Source: Paenibacillus sp. 1001270B_150601_E10 (GTDB taxonomy: Bacteria > Bacillota > Bacilli > Paenibacillales > Paenibacillaceae). Taken from it: DNA of 64,000 nucleotides. This document shows, in pieces, positions 1-9,600 of the stretch (positions within the stretch are counted from its first letter, which is position 1; each line of letters begins with the position of its first letter). Position numbers and translations under genes: made by a program. The stretch covers positions 393,509-457,508 of the forward strand of contig NZ_JADMOL010000002.1 in the NCBI RefSeq assembly GCF_015558675.1. The letters are read 5' to 3'. Below the pieces are notes generated by a model. That model had not been told where the DNA came from and searched no databases. It was given only the letters and a program-made list of their open reading frames with translations.

Positions 1-2
1 GG

Positions 3-929
3 AAGGGCAGCAACCGAACTCACAATATTAAAAATCGTTTGCGCTCTTGCAATTTGTCCTGCTTCTTGGCCGCTCATAAGCTGAGACAGGTGAAGAAGCT
101 GATCGATAAAAGGATAGAACAATAGAGCGCCTCCGACATTCAGCACCACATGGCTCCAAGCGACGAATTGGCCGCTGCGGCTTCCGCCGATGGAGGCGAT
201 AATCGCTGTAAAGCATGTGCCAATGTTGGAGCCGATCACAATGGCGATGCCGACTGCAACGGGCAGTGCCCCAGTCGCAGCGAGTCCCATTGCCATCGCG
301 ATGATCGCAGCGCTGCTGTGAACGAGCGCCGTAATTATTATGCCCGCTAATAGCGCCCACAGGAGGCTTTCCTGGGAGCGCTCCAGGAACCAGGAGAACA
401 TGCCTCGCTCTTGGAGAGGCTCGCTTATTTTCTTCATCCACTCCATCCCGAGCAAGATGAGAGAAAAGCCGCCTGTGGCGATGGAAGCATATTGAAGAGG
501 CTTCCACCAATGCTGAATTCGGGGCACAATATTCGGAATGATATCATCGGCAATCACTCCCCACATCCAAGCTGTTATCGAACCAAGCAGCAAGGGGAGC
601 GCATAATGCGTTATGTTAAGGCCAATCAGCTCTGTCGTTAGACAGGTGCCGATATTGGTGCCCAAGATAATGCCTAATGTGCGTGGAAAGGTGACAAGTC
701 CTGCGTTGACAAGACCAATAGCTATAACGGTAATGGCCGTGCTGCTTTGCATCGCAGCAGTCATTAACGAACTGAATACCATACCGTGTACAGGAGTCTT
801 CGTGAAGCGGTGAAGAGCTCGCTGCAGATAAGGCCCAGCCCAAAGATGAAGAGCGAATTCCATCGTTTTCATTCCAAATAAAAATATGGCGAGCCCACCG
901 ATAAGGGGGAGAATGATGTCTTGCAGCAT
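3..929 (-). CDS. Na/Pi cotransporter family protein (C-terminus cut off by window edge)
   Basis: Read on the minus strand from ATG at 929 with an AAGGAG ribosome site upstream; 309 codons remain open to the window edge, so the C-terminus is missing. It is a polytopic membrane protein with the duplicated PF02690-type repeat. QSSTA (about residues 61-65) with TNIGT (91-95) is repeated as HSSAA (about 205) with SNIGT (about 231). In this family these paired motifs form the sodium/phosphate path. Bacterial members often carry a PhoU-like C-terminal domain, which would lie outside the window. Family assignment is strong; transported ion and physiological role are inferred. Confidence 0.88.
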   Translation of the reverse strand, partial: MLQDIILPLIGGLAIFLFGMKTMEFALHLWAGPYLQRALHRFTKTPVHGMVFSSLMTAAMQSSTAITVIAIGLVNAGLVTFPRTLGIILGTNIGTCLTTELIGLNITHYALPLLLGSITAWMWGVIADDIIPNIVPRIQHWWKPLQYASIATGGFSLILLGMEWMKKISEPLQERGMFSWFLERSQESLLWALLAGIIITALVHSSAAIIAMAMGLAATGALPVAVGIAIVIGSNIGTCFTAIIASIGGSRSGQFVAWSHVVLNVGGALLFYPFIDQLLHLSQLMSGQEAGQIARAQTIFNIVSSVAAL

Positions 930-1332
930 AAAGGCCACTCCTTTGCTAGGGGACTACAGCGCAACTCTCGCTGGATGTATATGATTCATCTGACTAATAG
1001 GCATCGGAGAATGCATGTGAACGACAGGTGTGCGTAAGGGCTTGTCTGTTTCTTTTTCAATAAGAGGCTTGATGAATCGATGCGACTAGGAATTGTGCTT
1101 GAGAAGAAAGCTGTGTATACATATGCTTGTTCCGTCCTGATCCTTTAAGCTAGAAAGGATCAACCAACTGCGTATTGCAGGGACGTTTTGCCCATTGCAG
1201 AGAGGCAACGTCGTTTGACTGATAATTGCAATCTACACCATTGTATGCGCCTTAAGGGACAACCATGACAAGCGTGATGGGCTGAAGCCTGAGGCATGGA
1301 TTGAGGAGGAGAATGTTATCGAATCGGTAGAA
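930..1332. other. 400-bp gap with two hairpins upstream of the rlmI-like gene
   Basis: No gene is visible. It holds a perfect 9-bp inverted repeat with a 7-nt loop (1138-1146 / 1154-1162, TGATCCTTT) and a second hairpin, GACG-TT-TTGCC pairing GGCAA-CGTC, at about 1180-1212. A GAGGAGGAG ribosome-site-like run (1303-1311) sits just before a 5-codon open frame, ATG 1313 to TAG 1330. That frame ends two bases before the ATG of the methyltransferase. The region probably carries the divergent promoters of the two flanking genes. Confidence 0.5.
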
Positions 1333-2718
1333 ATGAGCCGCCCGCAAGTGGTGCTGTCGAAAGCGCGCAAGAAGCGCATAGAGCGTTCGCACCCGTGGGT
1401 ATATAAAACAGAAATTGATCATGTTATAGGGGAACCTGTTCCGGGAGATTTGGTAGACGTATATACGGAAAAGGGGAAGTATGCGGCAACAGGATACTAT
1501 AATCCTGCTTCTCAAATTACGGTCCGGGTGATTGCTTATGAGCCCAACGTAACCATGGACAAGGACTACTTTGTTCGTCACTTTGAAGATTGCTTAAATC
1601 ATCGAGAACGCTTCTTAGGGGAGGTTACAGCCTACCGCCTTGTTTATGGCGAAGCAGACTTCCTGCCAGGGCTCATTGTCGATCGCTTCGATCAATGCTT
1701 GGTAGTGCAGATATTAACCCTCGGCATGGATGCTCGCCGTGATGCAATTGTAGAGGCTCTTGTCGAGGTGCTGAAGCCAGAGGGCATTTATGAGCGCAGT
1801 GATGTGCCTATTCGCGAGCGAGAAGGCTTAGAGCAGCGTACAGGCGTGTTGTATGGAAGTTGTCCACGGCATGTCCAGGTACAAGAGAATGGGTTGACGA
1901 TTGAGGTAGACATCGTTGAAGGCCAGAAGACCGGTTACTTCTTTGACCAAAGGGAGAATCGTGCTTCGATCGCGCCTCTAATGACGGGCTGGGGAAAAAG
2001 AAGCGGCATTCGCCTTCAAGATGTTGAGACGGAAGCAGGCATAAGCCGTTTGCCTGTTAATGCGAATGGCAAGGTAGTAACCTTCACATGGTGGGATGGA
2101 GCTACTGTGCTTGAGTGCTTTGCACATACAGGAAGCTTTACGCTTCATGCCTGCAAATATGGCGCGAAGAAGGTTACATGTCTTGATATCTCGGATCATG
2201 CGATTCAAAGCGCAAAACGCAATGTGGAGCTGAATGGCTTCACGGACCGAGTTGAATTTGTCGTAGCGGATGCCTTTGCTTACCTGCGTGCCCAGGTTCG
2301 CGGACATCAGGAGCGTACGGAGCGTTCTCATGTGAAAGAAGGCAAAAAGCTGGATACCTCCAAGCCGCTAACAGCAGGGGGAGGCCGCACGTGGGATGTG
2401 GTCATTCTGGACCCACCGGCTTTTGCCAAGACAAGAGGCGCGGTAGCTGGCGCAACTCGCGGCTACAAGGATATCAATCTTCAGGGCATGAAGCTCGTGA
2501 ATGAAGGCGGCTATCTTGTCACAGCAAGCTGCTCCTATCATATGCGTCCTGAGCTGTTTATGAATGCGATTCTTGACGCGGCTCATGATGCGGGAAAGGT
2601 GCTTCGTCTAATTGAATGGCGTACGGCTGGCTATGATCATCCGCAGATCGCGGGCGTAGACGAAGGACATTACTTGAAATTTGCTGTATTCGAAGTTAGA
2701 AGCAAAGGAAATTCATAA
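1333..2718 (+). CDS. RlmI-like class I rRNA (cytosine-5) methyltransferase
   Basis: 461 residues. An N-terminal PUA-like segment (VVLSKARKKRIERSHPWVY) is followed by a Rossmann SAM-binding domain with LECFAHTGSFTLHA, the acidic strand end CLDIS, and the catalytic-type motif VVILDPPAF. A later TASCSYHM supplies the active-site cysteine region typical of RlmI/YwbD-type 23S rRNA m5C methyltransferases. It is about 60 residues longer than the usual 395-400, with inserts around residues 215-255 and 330-350. The ATG at 1333 has no ribosome site of its own. In-frame codons upstream are open to 1219 but offer only rare start codons. A terminator follows. The exact target nucleotide is not certain. 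Confidence 0.85.
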   Translation: MSRPQVVLSKARKKRIERSHPWVYKTEIDHVIGEPVPGDLVDVYTEKGKYAATGYYNPASQITVRVIAYEPNVTMDKDYFVRHFEDCLNHRERFLGEVTAYRLVYGEADFLPGLIVDRFDQCLVVQILTLGMDARRDAIVEALVEVLKPEGIYERSDVPIREREGLEQRTGVLYGSCPRHVQVQENGLTIEVDIVEGQKTGYFFDQRENRASIAPLMTGWGKRSGIRLQDVETEAGISRLPVNANGKVVTFTWWDGATVLECFAHTGSFTLHACKYGAKKVTCLDISDHAIQSAKRNVELNGFTDRVEFVVADAFAYLRAQVRGHQERTERSHVKEGKKLDTSKPLTAGGGRTWDVVILDPPAFAKTRGAVAGATRGYKDINLQGMKLVNEGGYLVTASCSYHMRPELFMNAILDAAHDAGKVLRLIEWRTAGYDHPQIAGVDEGHYLKFAVFEVRSKGNS

Positions 2719-2763
2719 TGGGTCGCTCAACCTGTATCCTCAGACTGCGAGACCCTTAAGAAG

Positions 2764-2812
2764 AAAAAGCTGCTTCACACGTCATGATCATGGCCTGTGA
2801 AGGAGCTTTTTC
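2764..2812 (+). terminator. Intrinsic terminator after the rlmI-like gene
   Basis: AAAAAGCT-GCTTCACA pairs with TGTGAAGG-AGCTTTTT around a loop of about 18 nt, ending in a T-rich run. It lies 46 bp past the stop codon. Confidence 0.8.
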
Positions 2813-3000
2813 TATTTTTCAGAAGGGAAAGGGCCATGATCTCATCAACTTTATGTTGACAGGCACTGATTCCTTACGCTACATCCAAATCTAGCAGTAT
2901 TGTGGCAAAAGTAGATTCATAGTTTGCTAAATTGAGGTTGCTATTCATAGAAGAAGGTGGATGCCCAAACTTTACAAACGTGTGTTCTATAACTTTGTCA

Positions 3001-3009
3001 TGCTATAAT
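3001..3009 (+). promoter_or_regulatory. Extended -10 promoter for addBA
   Basis: TGCTATAAT (3001-3009) is an extended -10 element with a perfect TATAAT. No good -35 is seen at 17 bp. It lies 35 bp upstream of the addB start in the 325-bp gap, which otherwise holds only the terminator above. Confidence 0.55.
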
Positions 3010-3043
3010 TGGTCTATTAGATCTATGGGGAAGGATGAATGAG

Positions 3044-6000
3044 ATGTCACTTACGTTCATCATCGGACGATCAGGCAGTGGGAAATCCACTTATCTATTG
3101 AATTCCATTCGCGAAGAGCTGAAGCGCTCACCCGAAGGGCCGCCCATTATCCTGCTTGTACCCGAGCAGGGAACCTTCCAGATGGAACATGCGCTGGTGA
3201 AGACCGAAGGGCTCCACGGCTTGTTAAGAGCCCAAGTGCTTAGTTTCAGACGTCTCGCTTACCGTGTAATGCAGGAGACGGGAGGAACGGCATTAACACC
3301 GATCAATGAGGAAGGGAAGAAGATGCTGCTGTACAAGATTTTGCAGCGGCGCAAGTCGGATTTGCCCTTGTTCTCCTCGGCAGCGGAGCAGTTTGGATTT
3401 ATTGAGAAATTGAATAAATTGTTTGATGAGATGAAGCGATATCGGATTCAAGCGTCTGATATTGATGAGCATCTGTCGTTCTTAGGACAAGGAGCTGGAC
3501 AGCCACTGTTGTCCGCAAAGCTACAGGATATCGGTAGTGTTCTTCATGAGTTTGAGTCCGAGCTTGCCAATCATTATTTAGATGGGGAAGACGTACTGAT
3601 GCGTCTAGCTGAGCATGTTCCGGAATCGAGCTACGTGAAGGAAGCAGAGATCTGGATTGACAGCTTCCACGGGTTTACTCCTCAAGAGCTGTCGGTGCTG
3701 GCTTCTTTGCTTCTCCATGCCAAGGATGTGAAGCTTGCTCTAACGCTTGATCGGCCTTACGAGCAGGGTGAAACGCCTCATGAGCTGAATGTATTCCATC
3801 CGACGGCTACGACCTATTGCAAGATTCGGGAAATGGCGGAGACGTTATCGGTTCCGATGAAGGATACGATTCACCTTCATGCGGGAAAAGGGCAGAAGTT
3901 GCCGCGTACGAAGGAAGCTCCTGAGCTAGCGCACCTGGAGCGTCATTTTGAGCGGCCGATCCCTTGGAAGGGAACAAGCGAAGCTGCGGTGACAGAAAAG
4001 GACGCTCGCTCCGATCGTTCGACTGATGCCGCTAGAACAGCAGAAGAGAAGCCGCTTAGTGGCTCTCTTGTGACTGGCAGAAAGGCTATCGGTCTGCATG
4101 CCGCTGTGAATCGCAGAACGGAAGTAGAGGCCTGTGCCGCAAAAATGCTGCATAAGGTTCGGACAGGCGAAGCCAGATGGCGGGATATGGCCGTCATGGT
4201 TCGCAACATTGGCGATTATGCTGAGCTCATTAAGACGGTGTTTCAGGATGCGAAGATCCCTTACTTTATGGACCAAAAGCGCGGTGTCCTTCACCATCCT
4301 TTTGCTGAGATGACAAGGTCGCTGTTTGATATATTGCTAGGCTACTGGCGAGCGGATTCTGTGATTCGCTTTGTTAAAACAGGCTTTATTCTCCCGTCGG
4401 ACGGATCAATCACTAGACTTGATTTCGATAGACTGGAGAATTATGTATTGGCGACAGGAATAGAGGGTTCAAGGTGGACAAATGGCAAGCCTTGGCCTGC
4501 CGTTCCCTCTTTGTCGCTTGAGATTGAGGATGGAGAAGGAATGCCCCAAGAAGGGGCGAAGGTTGCTCCAGAATGGATTGAGCATTTGCGTAAGCTCGTG
4601 GTTCAGCCGATTGTAGCCTTTGAGAAGAAGCTGTCGAAGGCCAAGACGGTTCAAGGAAAATGCCAGGCGCTGTATGAGTTTTGGATGGAACTAGAAGTGC
4701 CCGATCGACTCGAAACGATGAGCAAGGATGCATTGTTCAACGGGGATGTAGAGCGTTCCAGAGAGCATCGTCAGTTGTGGGGAGCGATGATCGATATATT
4801 GGACCAAATGGTAGAGATGGTTGGCGAGGAGGAAATGAGCGCCGAGCGATTTTTCGGGATGCTGGAAACGGGTCTAGAAAGTGTTAAGATGGCGCTTGTC
4901 CCGCCTGCGCTGGATCAGGTGCTGATCGCTTCTATGGATCGCACTCGTTCCGATCAGCTCAAGCATCTGTATGTATTGGGTGTCAACGATGGCGTCATTC
5001 CAGCAAGACCAATCGAAGATGGCATCCTGACTGAGCATGAGCGCGATGTTCTTCAAGATATCGGAATGGAGCTTGCGCCTGGCATTCGCAGAAAGCTGCT
5101 GGATGAACGATTCTTGATTTATACTGCTTTGACTGCTCCAAGCCACAGCCTATGGGTCAGCTATGCCCTTGCCGATGAGGAAGGGAAGGCGCTGCTTGCT
5201 TCTGAGGTAGTCCGCATGCTGCGCCGTTTGTTCCCTGCGATGGAGGAGCATTTGATATTGGCTGAGCCTAATGAGTTTATGAATGAAATCGAACAATTAA
5301 GCTATGTGACTCATCCAGAGGCTGCATTGCGATATCTAATCGGCCAACTAAGAGAGTGGCGAAGAGGACGGGCCATTCAGCCGGTATGGTGGGAAGTGTA
5401 TCGATGGTTCCAAGGTCAGCCAAAGTGGCATGATCGCTTGCGTACGCTGACAAGCTCGCTTGTCTATTACAATCAGGTGGAGCCGTTAAAGATTAAGACA
5501 AGCCGAATGCTGTATGGCAAAAAGCTGCAGACCAGCGTTTCGCGAATGGAGCGTTTTGTTGCTTGTCCATTCTCCCACTTTGCCTCTCATGGTTTGAAGC
5601 TCAAGGAGCGCCAGGTGTACCGCTTGGAGGCGCCAGATATTGGTCAGCTGTTCCACGCGGCATTGACGCGATTTGCAATGGACCTGAAGGCAGGAGGGAA
5701 AGAGTGGTCCATGCTTACGGCAGAGGAATGCAGGGCTGAAGCCGACCGTATCGTCGATGAGCTCGCTCCGCGTCTTCAAGGCGAGATTCTATTAAGTACG
5801 AAACGATATCAGCATATCTCCCGCAAGCTGAAGCGGATTGTAGAACGCGCGGTTGTGGTGCTTGGGGAGCATTCGAAGCGAGGCGAATTCGAACCGCTTG
5901 CGCTTGAGATGGACTTTGGGCCGGACAAGCCGCTGCCGCCGCTTACGTTCACGCTCGAGAATGGATGTACTATGGAAATTATCGGACGTATTGACCGAGT

Positions 6001-6667
6001 GGATTGCGCGGATAGTGAGCAAGGCATTCTGCTTCGGGTGATAGATTACAAATCAAGTCAGACCGATTTGAAGCTGCATGAGGTATACTATGGCCTTTCG
6101 CTTCAGATGCTTACGTATCTCGATGTCCTGCTTTCCAATGCAGAGGAATGGCTTGGGCAGGATGTACTTCCTGCAGGAACGCTTTATTTCCATGTGCATA
6201 ATCCGCTGCTTGCTTCCTCTAACGGATTGACTAAGGAACAAGCAGATGAGCAAATGCTGAAGAAATTCAAGCTCAAAGGTCTTGTGCTAGCAGATCGGGA
6301 AGTTGTATCCAAGATGGATGCTCCTCTTGAAAAAGGGTATTCCGATATTCTGCCGGTAGCCGTCAAGCAGGACGGCTCCTTCTACAGCAATGCCAGCGTA
6401 GCCACAACAGAGCAGTGGGATGTGCTCCGCCATAATGTAAGGGACGTTATCCAGCGCATTGGAACACGAATTACCGATGGAGACGTGCACATTGAACCTT
6501 ATCGAATGGGGACGAGCAAGGCCTGCACGTACTGCTCGTATAAGCCGGTATGTCAATTCGATGAGTTGATCGAGGGGAACCAATACCACCAGCTGTCACG
6601 CATGTCGAAGGATGAAGTGTGGATGAAGCTAGGGGAAGGAGGAGACAAGGATGGAGAAGTCAAGTAA
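3044..6667 (+). CDS. addB: ATP-dependent helicase/nuclease subunit B (AddB)
   Basis: About 1207 residues; partner of AddA in the RecBCD-equivalent AddAB complex that resects double-strand breaks. Shown by an N-terminal Walker A (GRSGSGKST, about residues 8-16), a C-terminal PD-(D/E)XK nuclease with VIDYKSSQTD, and the four iron-sulfur cysteines of AddB. One cysteine is in FVACPFSHF (about residue 840); three are in CTYCSYKPVC (about 1160). The ATG at 3035 touches the GGGGAAGG ribosome site, so the ATG at 3044 (MSLTFIIG) is better spaced and preferred. It overlaps addA by 17 bp, implying coupled translation. Confidence 0.95.
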   Translation: MSLTFIIGRSGSGKSTYLLNSIREELKRSPEGPPIILLVPEQGTFQMEHALVKTEGLHGLLRAQVLSFRRLAYRVMQETGGTALTPINEEGKKMLLYKILQRRKSDLPLFSSAAEQFGFIEKLNKLFDEMKRYRIQASDIDEHLSFLGQGAGQPLLSAKLQDIGSVLHEFESELANHYLDGEDVLMRLAEHVPESSYVKEAEIWIDSFHGFTPQELSVLASLLLHAKDVKLALTLDRPYEQGETPHELNVFHPTATTYCKIREMAETLSVPMKDTIHLHAGKGQKLPRTKEAPELAHLERHFERPIPWKGTSEAAVTEKDARSDRSTDAARTAEEKPLSGSLVTGRKAIGLHAAVNRRTEVEACAAKMLHKVRTGEARWRDMAVMVRNIGDYAELIKTVFQDAKIPYFMDQKRGVLHHPFAEMTRSLFDILLGYWRADSVIRFVKTGFILPSDGSITRLDFDRLENYVLATGIEGSRWTNGKPWPAVPSLSLEIEDGEGMPQEGAKVAPEWIEHLRKLVVQPIVAFEKKLSKAKTVQGKCQALYEFWMELEVPDRLETMSKDALFNGDVERSREHRQLWGAMIDILDQMVEMVGEEEMSAERFFGMLETGLESVKMALVPPALDQVLIASMDRTRSDQLKHLYVLGVNDGVIPARPIEDGILTEHERDVLQDIGMELAPGIRRKLLDERFLIYTALTAPSHSLWVSYALADEEGKALLASEVVRMLRRLFPAMEEHLILAEPNEFMNEIEQLSYVTHPEAALRYLIGQLREWRRGRAIQPVWWEVYRWFQGQPKWHDRLRTLTSSLVYYNQVEPLKIKTSRMLYGKKLQTSVSRMERFVACPFSHFASHGLKLKERQVYRLEAPDIGQLFHAALTRFAMDLKAGGKEWSMLTAEECRAEADRIVDELAPRLQGEILLSTKRYQHISRKLKRIVERAVVVLGEHSKRGEFEPLALEMDFGPDKPLPPLTFTLENGCTMEIIGRIDRVDCADSEQGILLRVIDYKSSQTDLKLHEVYYGLSLQMLTYLDVLLSNAEEWLGQDVLPAGTLYFHVHNPLLASSNGLTKEQADEQMLKKFKLKGLVLADREVVSKMDAPLEKGYSDILPVAVKQDGSFYSNASVATTEQWDVLRHNVRDVIQRIGTRITDGDVHIEPYRMGTSKACTYCSYKPVCQFDELIEGNQYHQLSRMSKDEVWMKLGEGGDKDGEVK

Positions 6668-9600
6668 AGATAAAGCCTATGAACAGCTTGACCTAGACCT
6701 TGATCAATGGATGGATCGATCAGATCGATCCGATGAAAAGGTAAATGAACCAGCTTTCAGCGATGCTCACCCAGCAGCATTTGAAGGGCTAATTGATGAA
6801 CAGGCTGACGGCCGCGCTGCTCTTTTTGTGAAGCCGACTAAGCTGCCGCCTAAGCCTGCCGATTCCAGGTGGACGGACGAGCAGTGGCAGGCTATCGTAG
6901 ACGGTGAACGGAACATACTTGTTGCTGCCGCAGCTGGCTCAGGGAAGACCGCTGTGCTCGTTGAGCGCATTATTCGTAAGATCAGCAATGTGCTTGAGCC
7001 CGTGCATGTGGATGAACTGCTCGTAGCGACCTTTACAAAGGCAGCCGCCGCCGAGATGCGTGAGCGTATAAGGCTCGCTCTTGAAAAGGAACTATCGCTA
7101 GCACCGGATTCGGAACATCTTGCACGCCAATTAGCGCTGCTCAATCGAGCGTCAATTACGACGCTGCACTCTTTTTGCCTTGAAGTGATTCAGCGTTACT
7201 TTCAGACGATCGAACTCGATCCATCCTTCCGTGTAGCCAACGAGACGGAGACAGAGGTGCTTAGGCAGGATGTGCTCGCTGAGCTGTTCGAGGAAAAATA
7301 TGCGGCAGAGGAGGAGCTTTTTCATCGCCTGGTAGATTGGTTTAGCGGCGAGCGAAATGACGATGCGGCATTTCGCCTCATCCAGAGGCTGTATGACTTC
7401 TCTAGAAGCCATCCATGGCCGAAGGAGTGGTTGTCTGAGATGGCAGGCGCATTTGAAGCCCATTCCGTGGAGCAATTATCCAATACGCCGTGGGCACAGA
7501 GCATTATGCAGGATGCGAAGCTAACCATTCATGCCGTTGTGCAGCTTCTCCGTCAAGCCTCGCGTCTAACGACTGTTCCAGGCGGGCCAGAGCCATACAG
7601 GGAGACGCTGCAATCCGAGCTTCAAGCAGCAATTCAGCTTCAGGATAAGGCAGAGTCTCTGGTGTGGCATGAGATGAGCCCGCATTTGGAGGGGCTTACG
7701 TTCGGACGCCTTCCTGCATGCAGAGGGGATCAATACGAGAAATCCCTGCAGGAGGAAGTAAAGGGACTGCGCGACCAAGCAAAGGCCAGATTCAACAAGC
7801 TGAGGGATGAGTTGTTTTCTCGTGCTCCGGAACAATTTTTGCAGGAGCTGCACCGCATGGCGCCGCTGATGGGGGAACTGGTCGGACTCGTTGTTGAATT
7901 TGGCACTCGTTACGAGAAGGCAAAACGTGAAAAAGGATTGCTTGATTTTTCGGACTTGGAGCATTACTGCCTTCGAATATTGAGAACGCCGGATTCTTCG
8001 CCTGAAGAGATCAGACCATCGGAAGCAGCGCTTCAGTATCAGCTGCAATTCAAGGAGATTCTTCTTGATGAATATCAGGATACGAACATGGTGCAGGAAG
8101 CGATTGTGGCGCTTATTTCACGTCAACCGATAGGAAATCGATTCATGGTTGGTGATGTGAAGCAGAGCATCTATCGGTTCCGTTTGGCAGAGCCAGGATT
8201 GTTCCTTCAAAAATATGAAGCTTATCAATCGGATCGTCATGCTCAAGCCGATGGAACCCGGATTGATCTGGCAAGGAACTTCCGCAGTAGAAGACAAATC
8301 GTCGATGCGGTGAATATGCTCTTTAGACAGCTAATGAATAAGCAGGTTACAGAGCTCGACTATGATCAGGCTGCTGAACTTCAGTTCGGGGCGTCTTACT
8401 TTCCAGAACTACCGGAGACCGAGGATAGTAAGGGGAGATTAGCAGCTGAGCTCATTTTGATAGAGAAGGGCCAAGGGGGCTCTGTCTATGATCTGGACGG
8501 CGAGACAGCATCAGAAGATGACAGCGAGAATGAGTCTATCGAAGACTCATCATCGAATGATCTATTGAACGCGGCCGAGATGGAGACGGCTAGGCTTGAG
8601 GCAAGAGCCATTGCGGCAAGAATTCGTCAGATGCTAGGCGATGAAGGCGGGAAGCCTTACCAAGTGTTCGATGGCAAGGGAGGCCATAGAGCCGCAACCT
8701 ACAAGGATATGGTCATCCTGCTCCGGGCAACGCAGGCATGGGCGCCGTTGATGGTCGAGGAGCTTAGGTTGGAAGGTATTCCTGCCTATGCGGAATTCAG
8801 CACCGGATATTTTCAAGCGACGGAAGTAGAAGTCATGATTTCTCTTTTGAGGGTGATAGACAATCCTTTTCAGGATATTCCGCTTGCTGGTGTGCTTCGC
8901 TCGCCAATTATCGGCATATCTGCGGAGGAACTGGCTCAGGTTCGTCTATTTGGTCCTAGGCTTCCGTTTTATGAAGCGCTGCGAAGGGCTTGTGAAGACC
9001 CAGCAGCGCAGCCGACGACCTCATTAGACTTATTGACTACGAATCCAATCCTTGATGCAGGTGTGGGTGATCATACTCTAAGTTCATCTAGTGGCCCTAA
9101 GATTGAAGAGGGGGCTCGAGATCAAAATGGACCATCGCTATCTCAGGAGACCATTCTGCGATTGAAGCATTTCCTAGAACGGTTAGAGCGCTGGCGCGAT
9201 GAGGCACGCCAGGGAAGCCTCTCTGAGCTGATCTGGAGCATCTATCGCGAGACGGGCTATTATGAATGGATTGGCGGTGTAGCGGGCGGACATCAGCGTC
9301 AGGCCAACCTCAGAGCTCTATATGATCGCGCATGCCAATACGAGTCCTCGTCGGTTCAGGGCTTGTATCGCTTTTTGAGATTCGTTGATCGAATGAAGGA
9401 GACAGGCGGAGATCTAGGTACAGCTCGTGCACTAGGGGAGCAAGAGGATGTTGTTCGTATCATGACGATTCACAAGAGCAAAGGCTTGGAGTTCCCTGTT
9501 GTATTTGTGGCGGGGCTTGCCAAATTGTTTAACCAACAGGATATTCATGCTCCGTTTCTCATGCATAAGCAGCTTGGATTTGGTCCGAGGTATGTGGATG

